In this document: piece after piece, positions 16,932-24,331 of the stretch
Position numbering within the stretch: position 1 is the first letter of the stretch
Layout: the number at the start of each line of letters is the position of its first letter
Source: an uncultured Tenacibaculum sp.
GTDB lineage: Bacteria; Bacteroidota; Bacteroidia; Flavobacteriales; Flavobacteriaceae
Length of the DNA: 39,062 nt
Reading direction: 5' to 3'
Assembly (NCBI GenBank): GCA_947498055.1
Contig: CANMJA010000038.1
Span: forward strand, 1 to 39,062
Notes under the pieces: model-generated
Databases searched by the model: none
The model's input: only the letters and a program-made list of their open reading frames with translations
Told to the model about the DNA's origin: nothing
Translations under genes and position numbers: made by a program

Positions 16932-18098
16932 ATGAGTGATTTTTTTGAAACCCAGGCAATAAGAACCCAAACAGAGCGATCTCAGTTTTTTGAGCATTCT
17001 ACCCCATTGTATCTTACTTCAAGCTTTGTTTTTGAAGATGCAGAAGATATGAGAGCTTCCTTTGCAGAAGAGAAAGAACGAAATTTATATAGTAGATTTT
17101 CGAATCCTAATACAACAGAATTTGTAGATAAAATAGTCAAATTAGAAGGAGCAGAAGCGGGGTATGCATTTGCTACCGGAATGTCAGCAGTATTTTCAAC
17201 GTTTGCGGCTTTGTTAAATTCTGGAGATCATATTATATCTTCTCGATCTGTGTTCGGCTCAACTCATAGTTTATTCAAGAAGTTTTTACCAAAATGGAAT
17301 ATAGAAACAACTTATTTTAAAGTAAATGAACCCGATAAAATAGAAGAATTAATTCAACCTAATACTAAAATTTTATATGCAGAAACGCCAACCAATCCGG
17401 CAGTAGATATTTTAGATTTAGAAATTTTAGAAAAATTAGCAAAAAAACATAATTTATTATTAATAATAGATAATTGTTTCGCTACTCCTTATTTGCAAAA
17501 CCCAATAAAATTCGGAGCAGATTTGGTTATACATTCTGCTACCAAATTAATAGACGGTCAAGGTAGAGTTCTTGGAGGAGTTACAGTAGGTAAAAAAGAT
17601 TTAATTAGAGAAATTTATTTGTTTTCTAGAAATACAGGTCCTGCAATGTCACCATTTAATGCTTGGGTACTTTCTAAAAGTTTAGAAACATTAGCGATAA
17701 GAGTTGAAAAACATTGTGAAAATGCACTAAAAGTAGCAACGTTTTTAGAAGAAAACACGAATGTTCAATTAGTAAAATATCCTTTTCTAAAGTCACATCC
17801 ACAATATGAAATAGCAAAAAAACAAATGCGTTTAGGTGGTAATGTAATTGCTTTTGAAATTAAAGGTGGAATTAATGCAGGGCGTAAATTTTTAAATAAA
17901 ATTAAAATGTGTTCATTATCTGCAAATTTAGGAGATACAAGAACTATTGTAACGCACCCAGCATCTACAACGCATAGTAAATTAAGTACAGAAGAAAGAT
18001 TAGAGGTAGGAATAACAGACGGATTAGTAAGGTGCTCTGTAGGGTTAGAAAATGTAGAAGATGTTATTAACGATTTAAAACAAGCATTAGAGATTTAG
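16932..18098 (+). CDS. metZ: Trans-sulfuration PLP enzyme, MetZ-like homoserine sulfhydrylase
   Basis: The 388-residue Cys/Met-metabolism PLP enzyme has the cofactor lysine K205 in HSATKLIDGQGR, YSRFSNPNT, and the DNCFATPYLQNP segment. The SATKLIDGQGR motif and the length match O-succinylhomoserine sulfhydrylase (MetZ) better than cystathionine gamma-lyase. Because the operon encodes an acetylating MetX-type domain, the real substrate may be O-acetylhomoserine, as for MetY; that is inference. The gene is 36 bases after the fusion gene and is the last of the riboswitch-controlled operon, since a new promoter for the Rrf2 gene overlaps its 3' end. Two paralogous sulfhydrylases in one operon may differ in substrate or in working conditions. 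Confidence 0.88.
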   Translation: MSDFFETQAIRTQTERSQFFEHSTPLYLTSSFVFEDAEDMRASFAEEKERNLYSRFSNPNTTEFVDKIVKLEGAEAGYAFATGMSAVFSTFAALLNSGDHIISSRSVFGSTHSLFKKFLPKWNIETTYFKVNEPDKIEELIQPNTKILYAETPTNPAVDILDLEILEKLAKKHNLLLIIDNCFATPYLQNPIKFGADLVIHSATKLIDGQGRVLGGVTVGKKDLIREIYLFSRNTGPAMSPFNAWVLSKSLETLAIRVEKHCENALKVATFLEENTNVQLVKYPFLKSHPQYEIAKKQMRLGGNVIAFEIKGGINAGRKFLNKIKMCSLSANLGDTRTIVTHPASTTHSKLSTEERLEVGITDGLVRCSVGLENVEDVINDLKQALEI

Positions 18099-18122
18099 AA
18101 AATAAATAAAAGTGTATTTTTG
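18094..18122 (+). promoter_or_regulatory. Promoter of the Rrf2 gene, probably leaderless
   Basis: TATTTTTG at 18115-18122 is a perfect -7 box, with TTTA at 18094-18097 (17-base spacer) as a one-mismatch -33 box that overlaps the metZ stop codon. The box ends four bases before the ATG at 18127, the same geometry as at 849-861. Confidence 0.5.
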
Positions 18123-18126
18123 TGAG

Positions 18127-18534
18127 ATGCTATCTAAAAAAACAAAATACGGAATAAAAGCGTTAACTTGTATTGCTAGGCAAGAAAAGGGAACTATGCT
18201 ACAAATTGCTGCAATAGCTGAAAAAGAAAATATTTCGCATAAATTTTTAGAAAGTATCTTACTTACATTACGTAAAACAGGAGTATTAGGAGCAAAAAAA
18301 GGCAAAGGAGGAGGTTATTATTTGCTTAAAAATGCTGTAGAAGTTAAAATGACAGATGTTATTAGAACTTTAGAAGGCCCAATAGCCATGGTGCCATGTG
18401 TTAGCTTAAACTTTTACGAAAAATGTGATGATTGCCCTGACGAAAATGCTTGTGCCGTTCATAAACTAATGATTCAGGTAAGAGATAATACATTAGACGT
18501 ACTCCGCAATACTACCTTGGCAGATTTGGTGTAA
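18127..18534 (+). CDS. Rrf2-family transcriptional regulator, probable Fe-S or cysteine sensor
   Basis: The 135-residue protein begins MLSKKTKYGIKALTCIA, the standard Rrf2 start, and has the winged helix recognised by ISHKFLESILLTLRKTGVL and the wing GKGGGYYL. Near the C-terminus four cysteines, C91, C100, C103 and C109 (CVSLN, KCDDCPDENAC), recall the [2Fe-2S]-binding loop of IscR-type regulators, with one extra. By analogy with CymR and IscR it may sense cysteine supply or Fe-S status. Its position directly before the sulfate-reduction operon, which has a palindrome next to its promoter, makes it the likely regulator of that operon. The start was moved to the ATG at 18127; a GTG at 18112 would place the promoter box inside the gene. 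Confidence 0.92.
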   Translation: MLSKKTKYGIKALTCIARQEKGTMLQIAAIAEKENISHKFLESILLTLRKTGVLGAKKGKGGGYYLLKNAVEVKMTDVIRTLEGPIAMVPCVSLNFYEKCDDCPDENACAVHKLMIQVRDNTLDVLRNTTLADLV

Positions 18535-18614
18535 ATAAAAATCTGTAAACCAATATTTTTTACTCTATTTAGAAATGCTAATATTATAGAATTGTTAATT
18601 TATTAAATTTTTTC

Positions 18615-18644
18615 TTTGATATTTAAAAAGGAGATGTATATTTA
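18615..18644 (+). promoter_or_regulatory. Promoter of the sulfate assimilation operon
   Basis: TTTG (18615-18618), an 18-base spacer and TATATTTA (18637-18644) form the best-spaced Bacteroidota promoter in the window, with only the last base of the -7 box off consensus. Transcription should start near 18650, upstream of the DUF2061 gene and just before the palindrome at 18663. Confidence 0.65.
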
Positions 18645-18662
18645 CAAAATATAAACCTAGTA

Positions 18663-18674
18663 ACCCGATAGGGT
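18663..18674. promoter_or_regulatory. Candidate operator: palindrome ACCCGATAGGGT
   Basis: A perfect inverted repeat of ACCC around GATA stands in a very AT-rich stretch, 18 bases after the -7 box and just before the first gene. The GC-rich half-sites are conspicuous here. The position would let a bound protein block RNA polymerase. The neighbouring Rrf2 protein is the obvious candidate, but the pairing is inferred from position only. Confidence 0.5.
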
Positions 18675-18688
18675 ATATGTGTTTTAAA

Positions 18689-18943
18689 ATGATTGTAGAA
18701 CAAATAGCAGAAAATAAAACAACGTATAAAGCAGATAAGTATTCTGAAAAACCGATACGTAGCGTTGTCAAATCAATAAGTTGGAGAGTAGTAGGAACTA
18801 TAGATACAGTTCTTATCTCTTGGTTAATTACAGGAGAGTTAAAAACAGCTTTTTCGATTGGAGCGATAGAATTAGTAACAAAAATGATGTTGTATTTTTT
18901 TCATGAGAGAATGTGGAATAGTATAAAATGGGGAAAACGATGA
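18689..18943 (+). CDS. DUF2061 family small membrane protein
   Basis: This 84-residue protein has the DUF2061 signature: KPIRSVVKSISWRVVGTIDT, then ISWLITGELKTAFSIGAIE, and YFFHERMWNSIKWG. Two short hydrophobic segments should sit in the inner membrane. The family has no established role, but it recurs next to sulfate-assimilation genes in Bacteroidota. Here it is the first gene of that operon, and its TGA overlaps the cysH ATG by four bases (ATGA), which ties their translation. A start at 18677 is also possible; it would begin two bases after the palindrome and add MCFK. The ATG at 18689 is preferred because it leaves a usable leader. Confidence 0.82.
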   Translation: MIVEQIAENKTTYKADKYSEKPIRSVVKSISWRVVGTIDTVLISWLITGELKTAFSIGAIELVTKMMLYFFHERMWNSIKWGKR

Positions 18944-19563
18944 GTATAGAAAAATTAGATTTAGTAGCAGTAAACAAAGAGTTAAAAGATAAAACACCAC
19001 AAGAAATAGTTACTTGGGCTTTATCGAAAGCTAATAACCCTTTGGTAACCACTAATTTTAGACCGTATGAAGGCGCAATATTACATTTGGTTGTAACGCA
19101 AAAAGAGGAGATGAAAGTAATATGGTGCGATACAGGATATAATACTCCACAAACATATAAACATGCTGAAGAGTTAATTCATCAATTACAGTTAAATATC
19201 CAATTATACGTGCCTAAGCAAACAGTTGCGCATAGAAATATAACACTAGGATTACCTACAATTGACGATCCGAATCATGTGGTTTTTACAGAGCAAGTTA
19301 AGCTAGAACCATTTAAAAGAGCAATGAATGAACATCAACCAGATGTTTGGTTTACAAACTTAAGAAAAGGACAAACAGCATTTAGAGATAGTATAGATAT
19401 AGTCTCAAAAAGTAAAGATGGTATATTAAAAGTAAGTCCTTTTTATAATTATTCAGACGAAGAACTAGATGCATATTTAAAAGAACACAACTTAGCAAAT
19501 GAGTTCAAGTATTTCGACCCAACTAAAGTAGAAAGTAATAGAGAATGTGGTTTACATATTTAA
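18940..19563 (+). CDS. cysH: Phosphoadenylyl-sulfate (or adenylyl-sulfate) reductase
   Basis: The 207-residue protein is a PP-loop-fold sulfonucleotide reductase that releases sulfite from activated sulfate. The catalytic cysteine is C203 in the terminal motif ECGLHI. VIWCDTGYNTPQTYKHAEEL and WFTNLRKGQTAFRD are family segments. The paired cysteine motifs that hold the [4Fe-4S] cluster of adenylyl-sulfate reductases are absent: the place where they would stand reads VKLEPFKRAM, as in the PAPS-type enzymes. No APS kinase (CysC) is encoded nearby. The start at 18940, inside an ATGA overlap with the DUF2061 stop, gives MSIEKLDLV; a start at 18928 would overlap more. cysD follows 12 bases later. 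Confidence 0.92.
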   Translation: MSIEKLDLVAVNKELKDKTPQEIVTWALSKANNPLVTTNFRPYEGAILHLVVTQKEEMKVIWCDTGYNTPQTYKHAEELIHQLQLNIQLYVPKQTVAHRNITLGLPTIDDPNHVVFTEQVKLEPFKRAMNEHQPDVWFTNLRKGQTAFRDSIDIVSKSKDGILKVSPFYNYSDEELDAYLKEHNLANEFKYFDPTKVESNRECGLHI

Positions 19564-19575
19564 AAAGATAGGATT

Positions 19576-20484
19576 ATGAGTACGAAAAACATATTAGACA
19601 TTAGTCCTTTAGAGAGTGAAGCAATATATATCATAAGAGAAGTAGTTGCTCAATTTGAAAAGCCAGTATTATTGTTTTCTGGTGGAAAAGATAGTATAAC
19701 GTTAGTTCGACTAGCTCAAAAAGCATTTTACCCAGCAAAGATTCCTTTCCCTTTAATGCATATAGATACAGGGCATAATTTTCCTGAAACTATCGAATTT
19801 AGAGATCGATTAGCTAAAGAATTAGGAGTAGAATTAATTATTAGAAATGTACAAGATAATATAGATGCAGGAAAGGTAAAAGAAGAAACAGGAAAGTATG
19901 CTAGTAGAAACATGTTACAAACAGAAACATTATTAGATGCCATTGAAGAGTTTGGTTTTGATGCTTGTATAGGAGGAGCAAGAAGAGATGAAGAAAAAGC
20001 AAGAGCTAAAGAACGAATTTTTTCTGTAAGAGATGATTTCGGGCAATGGGATGAAAAAAATCAGCGTCCAGAATTATTTGATATGCTAAACGGAAGAATT
20101 GATTTAGGACAAAATGTACGTGTATTCCCTATATCTAATTGGACTGAGTTAGATGTTTGGTCCTATATTCAAAAAGAAAAAATAGAGATACCATCTATTT
20201 ATTTTGCGCACAAAAGAGAAATTTTTATACGAGATGGTCTTATTTGGTCAGCAAATGATGACGTAGTTTTTAGAGATAAAGACGAGCAAGTAGAGGAAAG
20301 AATGGTGCGCTTTAGAACAGTAGGAGATATGAGCTGTACGGCAGCAGTACTTTCAAATGCAACAGAAATTAATACCGTAGTAGAAGAAATTAGAAGTTCA
20401 AAAATTTCTGAAAGAGGAGCAAGAATTGACGATAAACGATCGGAAGCTGCTATGGAAAAAAGAAAACAACAAGGATATTTTTAA
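19576..20484 (+). CDS. cysD: Sulfate adenylyltransferase small subunit (ATP sulfurylase, CysD)
   Basis: The 302-residue ATP-pyrophosphatase-type subunit makes adenylyl sulfate from ATP and sulfate together with CysN. It shows the PP-loop SGGKDS (residues 35-40), LMHIDTGHNFPETIEFRD, the GGARRDEEKARAKERI region, and the C-terminal RSEAAMEKRKQQGYF that is standard for CysD. Its length is normal. It is followed by a 112-base spacer made of heptanucleotide repeats, much longer than the other gaps in the operon, and then by cysN. Confidence 0.97.
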   Translation: MSTKNILDISPLESEAIYIIREVVAQFEKPVLLFSGGKDSITLVRLAQKAFYPAKIPFPLMHIDTGHNFPETIEFRDRLAKELGVELIIRNVQDNIDAGKVKEETGKYASRNMLQTETLLDAIEEFGFDACIGGARRDEEKARAKERIFSVRDDFGQWDEKNQRPELFDMLNGRIDLGQNVRVFPISNWTELDVWSYIQKEKIEIPSIYFAHKREIFIRDGLIWSANDDVVFRDKDEQVEERMVRFRTVGDMSCTAAVLSNATEINTVVEEIRSSKISERGARIDDKRSEAAMEKRKQQGYF

Positions 20485-20492
20485 AGAAGGAA

Positions 20493-20592
20493 TAAGTGTT
20501 AAGTACAGAGTAATAAGTACAAAGTAGATAATTCCTCTCAATACTAATTACTCAGCACTAATTACTTAATACTAACTACTTAATACTAAATA
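20493..20592. repeat. Inverted heptanucleotide repeat array between cysD and cysN
   Basis: Positions 20537-20592 are eight consecutive 7-bp units of the form CTNANNA: CTCAATA, CTAATTA, CTCAGCA, CTAATTA, CTTAATA, CTAACTA, CTTAATA, CTAAATA. Before them, 20493-20527 holds five units in the opposite sense: TAAGTGT, TAAGTAC, AGAGTAA, TAAGTAC, AAAGTAG. The two arms are partly complementary (about two-thirds of positions), so the transcript could fold into a long imperfect hairpin between two genes of one operon. Confidence 0.85.
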
Positions 20593-20596
20593 AAAA

Positions 20597-21844
20597 ATGA
20601 ACGTACTAAAAATAGCAACAGCAGGAAGTGTAGATGACGGAAAGAGCACTTTAATAGGACGTATTTTATACGATACAAAATCTTTAACAGAAGATAAATT
20701 ACAAGCCATTGAAGAAAAAAGTAAACAAAGAGGATTTGATTATTTAGATTTTTCGCTAGCAACAGATGGTTTAGTAGCAGAAAGAGAACAAGGTATAACA
20801 ATAGATGTAGCGCATATTTATTTTTCTACACCAACTACTAGTTTTATTATAGCGGATACTCCTGGTCATATAGAATATACAAGAAATATGGTAACAGGAG
20901 CTTCTAACTCGCAAGCTTCTATTGTTTTAGTTGATGCAAGAAATGGGGTAGTAGAACAGACGTATCGTCATTTTTTTATCAATAATTTATTACACGTAAA
21001 AGATGTAATTATAGCGGTTAATAAAATGGATTTGGTGAATTATTCTGAAGAAAAATTTAACCAAATTAAAGGCGAAATTGCTTATTTGGCAGAAAAAAGC
21101 GGCTATCAAAACCAAAACATAACCTTTATACCAGTATCTGCTTTACATGGAGATAATGTGGTGAACCCTTCTGATAAAATGGATTGGTATAATGGAAAAA
21201 GTTTACTAGAATATCTAGAAAATATAGAAACATATAAAACAGAAGATACTTCAAAAGTTCGTTTCCCAGTACAAGCAGTTATTCGACCAAAAACAGAAGA
21301 ATACCACGATTATAGAGGATATGCAGGAAAGGTATATGGAGGAGAATTAGCAATAGGAGACGAAATAACCATATTACCATCTGCAACAAAATCAAAAATA
21401 AAAAGTATTCAGTTTTTCGACAAGGAGTATACAGTAGCAAAACAAGGAAGCTCTGTAAATATTACTTTAGAAGACGATGTAAATGTAAGTAGAGGAGATA
21501 TGTTAGTGAAGGTAGGAGAAGAACCAAATGTGGTGAAAAAATTAGAAGCAACCGTTTGTTGGATGGACAAAACACCTTTACAAGCATCAGAAAAATACTA
21601 CATAAAACATGGTGTAAACGATGCACAAGTAAAAGTAACGGAATTAACATCGTTAATTCCTACCGATTTTTCAGATAAAGAACCAAACCCTTCAAAATTA
21701 TCTTTAAATGAGATAGGAGAAGTTTCTTTTAAGGTAAGTAAACCTTTATTTATAGATACGTATCAAGAAAATAAAGCAAACGGAGCATTTATTTTAATAA
21801 ACCCTAAAACCAATAATACCGCAGGTGTTGGTTTTATAAAATAA
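20597..21844 (+). CDS. cysN: Sulfate adenylyltransferase large subunit, GTPase (CysN)
   Basis: The 415-residue elongation-factor-like GTPase drives the CysD reaction by GTP hydrolysis. G motifs are GSVDDGKST (residues 10-18), DTPGH (87-91) and NKMD (142-145); the switch-I region with REQGITIDVAHIYF is typical of CysN. It ends after the beta-barrel domains, without the C-terminal APS kinase found in NodQ-like fusions. Its ATG follows the heptad array by four bases. The next gene, a ferredoxin, begins 10 bases after its stop. Confidence 0.97.
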   Translation: MNVLKIATAGSVDDGKSTLIGRILYDTKSLTEDKLQAIEEKSKQRGFDYLDFSLATDGLVAEREQGITIDVAHIYFSTPTTSFIIADTPGHIEYTRNMVTGASNSQASIVLVDARNGVVEQTYRHFFINNLLHVKDVIIAVNKMDLVNYSEEKFNQIKGEIAYLAEKSGYQNQNITFIPVSALHGDNVVNPSDKMDWYNGKSLLEYLENIETYKTEDTSKVRFPVQAVIRPKTEEYHDYRGYAGKVYGGELAIGDEITILPSATKSKIKSIQFFDKEYTVAKQGSSVNITLEDDVNVSRGDMLVKVGEEPNVVKKLEATVCWMDKTPLQASEKYYIKHGVNDAQVKVTELTSLIPTDFSDKEPNPSKLSLNEIGEVSFKVSKPLFIDTYQENKANGAFILINPKTNNTAGVGFIK

Positions 21845-21854
21845 TACAATTAGA

Positions 21855-22205
21855 ATGGCAATAATAATAACAGACGAATGTATTAATTGTGGGGCATGTG
21901 AACCAGAATGCCCTAATACAGCAATATACGAAGGAGCAGAAGATTGGAACTATGGCCAAGGAACTTCTCTTAAAGGAGATATTACATTACCAAATGGTAA
22001 TAAAGTAAATGCAGAAGAAGAACAAGAACCAGTTTCAGATGAATATTATTTTATAGTACCAGATAAATGTACAGAATGTAAAGGATTTCATGAAGAACCA
22101 CAATGCGCAGCTGTTTGTCCTGTTGATTGTTGTGTGCCAGATGATAACTATGTAGAAAGCGAAGAAAAACTATTAGACAAACAAAAATTTTTACACAACG
22201 AATAA
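21855..22205 (+). CDS. Ferredoxin with two [4Fe-4S] cluster motifs
   Basis: The 116-residue protein has two iron-sulfur motifs: C9-C12-C15-C19P and C72-C75-C84-C88P, the second with the longer insert (CTECKGFHEEPQCAAVCP) seen in YfhL/FdxA-like ferredoxins. Between them is an acidic segment of about 50 residues, and two more cysteines (C92, C93) follow. It should carry low-potential electrons in the cytosol. Lying 11 bases before the sulfite reductase gene, it is the likely direct donor to that enzyme, with the reductase at 25702 as its own source. Confidence 0.92.
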   Translation: MAIIITDECINCGACEPECPNTAIYEGAEDWNYGQGTSLKGDITLPNGNKVNAEEEQEPVSDEYYFIVPDKCTECKGFHEEPQCAAVCPVDCCVPDDNYVESEEKLLDKQKFLHNE

Positions 22206-22216
22206 AAGTTAAGAGC

Positions 22217-24319
22217 ATGCAAAGTTTTAGAAGCGAAATAGAAAATCCGGTTGTAGAAAAAGATATTCTAGAATTAGGGCGTAAAATTCAACTATTTAAA
22301 GAAGGAAAAGTAGATGAAGAGCGCTTTAGAAGTTTACGTTTAGCAAGAGGAGTATATGGTCAACGCCAATTAGGCGTGCAAATGGTTCGTATTAAAATAC
22401 CTTATGGAAAAGTAACAAGCGAACAATTACACAGAATTTCAGATGTTTCAGATGAATATTCTAGAGGAAGATTACATATTACTACACGTCAAGATATTCA
22501 AATACATTATGTTAGTTTAGATAGAACGCCAGAATTATGGGCGCAATTAGAAAAAGACGATATTACATTACGAGAAGCATGTGGTAATGCAGTTCGTAAT
22601 ATAACAGCTTCTGAAACTGCAGGAATAGATGTAAATGAACCTTTTGATGTATCTCCATATGCACAAGCGACATTTGCTTTTTTCTTAAGAAACCCAGTTT
22701 GTCAAGAAATGGGAAGGAAATTTAAAATTTCTTTTTCAGCAAATGAAGAAGATACGGCTATTGGCTTTATGCATGATATAGGCTTTATTGCAAAAACAAA
22801 AAAAGTAGGAGATACCGAAATTAAAGGTTTCAAAGTATTATTGGCTGGCGGATTAGGCTCACAACCACGTCATGCAGATGTAATGTATGAATTTTTAGAA
22901 GAAGATCTAATTATTCCAACTATAGAAGGAGTCTTACGAGTCTTCGACCGTCATGGGGAAAGAAGTAAAAGAGCAAAAGCAAGAATGAAATTTTTGCTAA
23001 AAGATATTGGTTTAGATGGTTTCTTAACCTTAGTAGAAGCAGAAAAAAAAGCACTTTCTTATCAATCATATCCAATAGACACTTCTGCATTTGAACAACA
23101 AATTATATTTGAAACAGAAGAAATTCCTTCTGTAAAAATAGAAGATACAGAAGAATATGAAAAATGGAAAACAACGAATGTTATTAAACAAAAGCAAGAT
23201 GGATTATTTGCTATTGGTATAAAAGTACATTTAGGAGATTTTTATACAGATAAAGCACGTTTGTTAGCAGATTTAGTGAAGAAATATGGAGCTAATGAAT
23301 TACGATTCACATTACGTCAAAACATATTAATTCGCCATGTAAGAGAAGCATTTTTACCATTTTTTTATACCGAATTAAAAAAACTAGGTTTTGCAGCAGC
23401 TGGATATAATAGTACTGCAGATATTACTGCTTGTCCTGGTACAGATACCTGTAATTTAGGAATAGCAAGTAGTACAGGAATTGCTGCAGAATTAGAGCGT
23501 GTATTAGAAAACGAGTATCCACAATATATTAACAATAAGGAAGTAGCTATAAAAATTAGTGGCTGTATGAATGCTTGTGGGCAACACAACTTGGCACATA
23601 TTGGTTTTCAAGGAATGTCTATAAAAGCAGGAAACTTAGTAGCACCAGCATTACAAATTTTATTAGGAGGAGGAATTATAGGAGATGGACAAGGTCGTTT
23701 TTCAGACAAATTAGTGAAAATACCAAGTAAAAGAGGGCCAGAATCTTTACGATTGTTGTTAAATGATTTTGAATCTGAAAGTAAAGAAAATGAAAATTTC
23801 TTAGCTTATTATGACAGACAAGGGAAAACTTATTTCTACGATTTATTAAAACATTTGTCAGATGTTACCAATTTAGAACAAGATGATTTCATAGATTGGG
23901 GACACGATAAAAATTATGTAAAAGCGATTGGAATTGGAGAATGTGCAGGAGTTGTTATCGATTTAATAGCTACTTTATTATTTGAAAGTGAAGAAAAATT
24001 AGAAAATAGTAAAACAGCATTAGAAGAAAAGCAATGGTCAGATAGTATTTATCATTCGTACGCAGCAATGGTAAATGTAGCAAAAGCATTGTTAACTTCT
24101 GAAGGAGTAAAAACAAACACACAAGCAAAGATTATTGATGATTTTGATAAAAATTTTGTAGAAAACAAGACCATTGAATTGTCAAGTACATTTGCTGAAA
24201 TGGTATATCAAATAAATAAAGAAGAACCTACAGAAGCATTTGCTAAAAGATACTTAGAAGAAGCAAATTCATTTTATCAAAAAGTAGATGTATACAGAAA
24301 AGCAGTCGTAGAAAGTTAA
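22217..24319 (+). CDS. Ferredoxin-type siroheme sulfite reductase with C-terminal HEPN-like extension
   Basis: Residues 1-555 are a nitrite/sulfite reductase hemoprotein: the repeat MVRIKIPYG and GRLHITTRQDIQIHYV, the second half with LRFTLRQNILIRHV, and the cluster-siroheme cysteines C406, C412, C450 and C454 (CPGTDTC and SGCMNACG). It should reduce sulfite to sulfide with six electrons from ferredoxin. Context (cysH, cysD, cysN, cysE) favours sulfite over nitrite. After DWGHDKNY (560) comes an extra all-helical region of about 130 residues with SIYHSYAAMVNVAKALL, which resembles HEPN domains. The protein is thus 700 residues instead of the usual 550-570. The role of the tail is unknown. Confidence 0.93.
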   Translation: MQSFRSEIENPVVEKDILELGRKIQLFKEGKVDEERFRSLRLARGVYGQRQLGVQMVRIKIPYGKVTSEQLHRISDVSDEYSRGRLHITTRQDIQIHYVSLDRTPELWAQLEKDDITLREACGNAVRNITASETAGIDVNEPFDVSPYAQATFAFFLRNPVCQEMGRKFKISFSANEEDTAIGFMHDIGFIAKTKKVGDTEIKGFKVLLAGGLGSQPRHADVMYEFLEEDLIIPTIEGVLRVFDRHGERSKRAKARMKFLLKDIGLDGFLTLVEAEKKALSYQSYPIDTSAFEQQIIFETEEIPSVKIEDTEEYEKWKTTNVIKQKQDGLFAIGIKVHLGDFYTDKARLLADLVKKYGANELRFTLRQNILIRHVREAFLPFFYTELKKLGFAAAGYNSTADITACPGTDTCNLGIASSTGIAAELERVLENEYPQYINNKEVAIKISGCMNACGQHNLAHIGFQGMSIKAGNLVAPALQILLGGGIIGDGQGRFSDKLVKIPSKRGPESLRLLLNDFESESKENENFLAYYDRQGKTYFYDLLKHLSDVTNLEQDDFIDWGHDKNYVKAIGIGECAGVVIDLIATLLFESEEKLENSKTALEEKQWSDSIYHSYAAMVNVAKALLTSEGVKTNTQAKIIDDFDKNFVENKTIELSSTFAEMVYQINKEEPTEAFAKRYLEEANSFYQKVDVYRKAVVES

Positions 24320-24331
24320 AAGTAAGGAATA

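Noticed and set aside
20493..20592. Heptad array as a CRISPR array
   Set aside because: Units are 7 bases with no spacers between them, and no cas gene is present.
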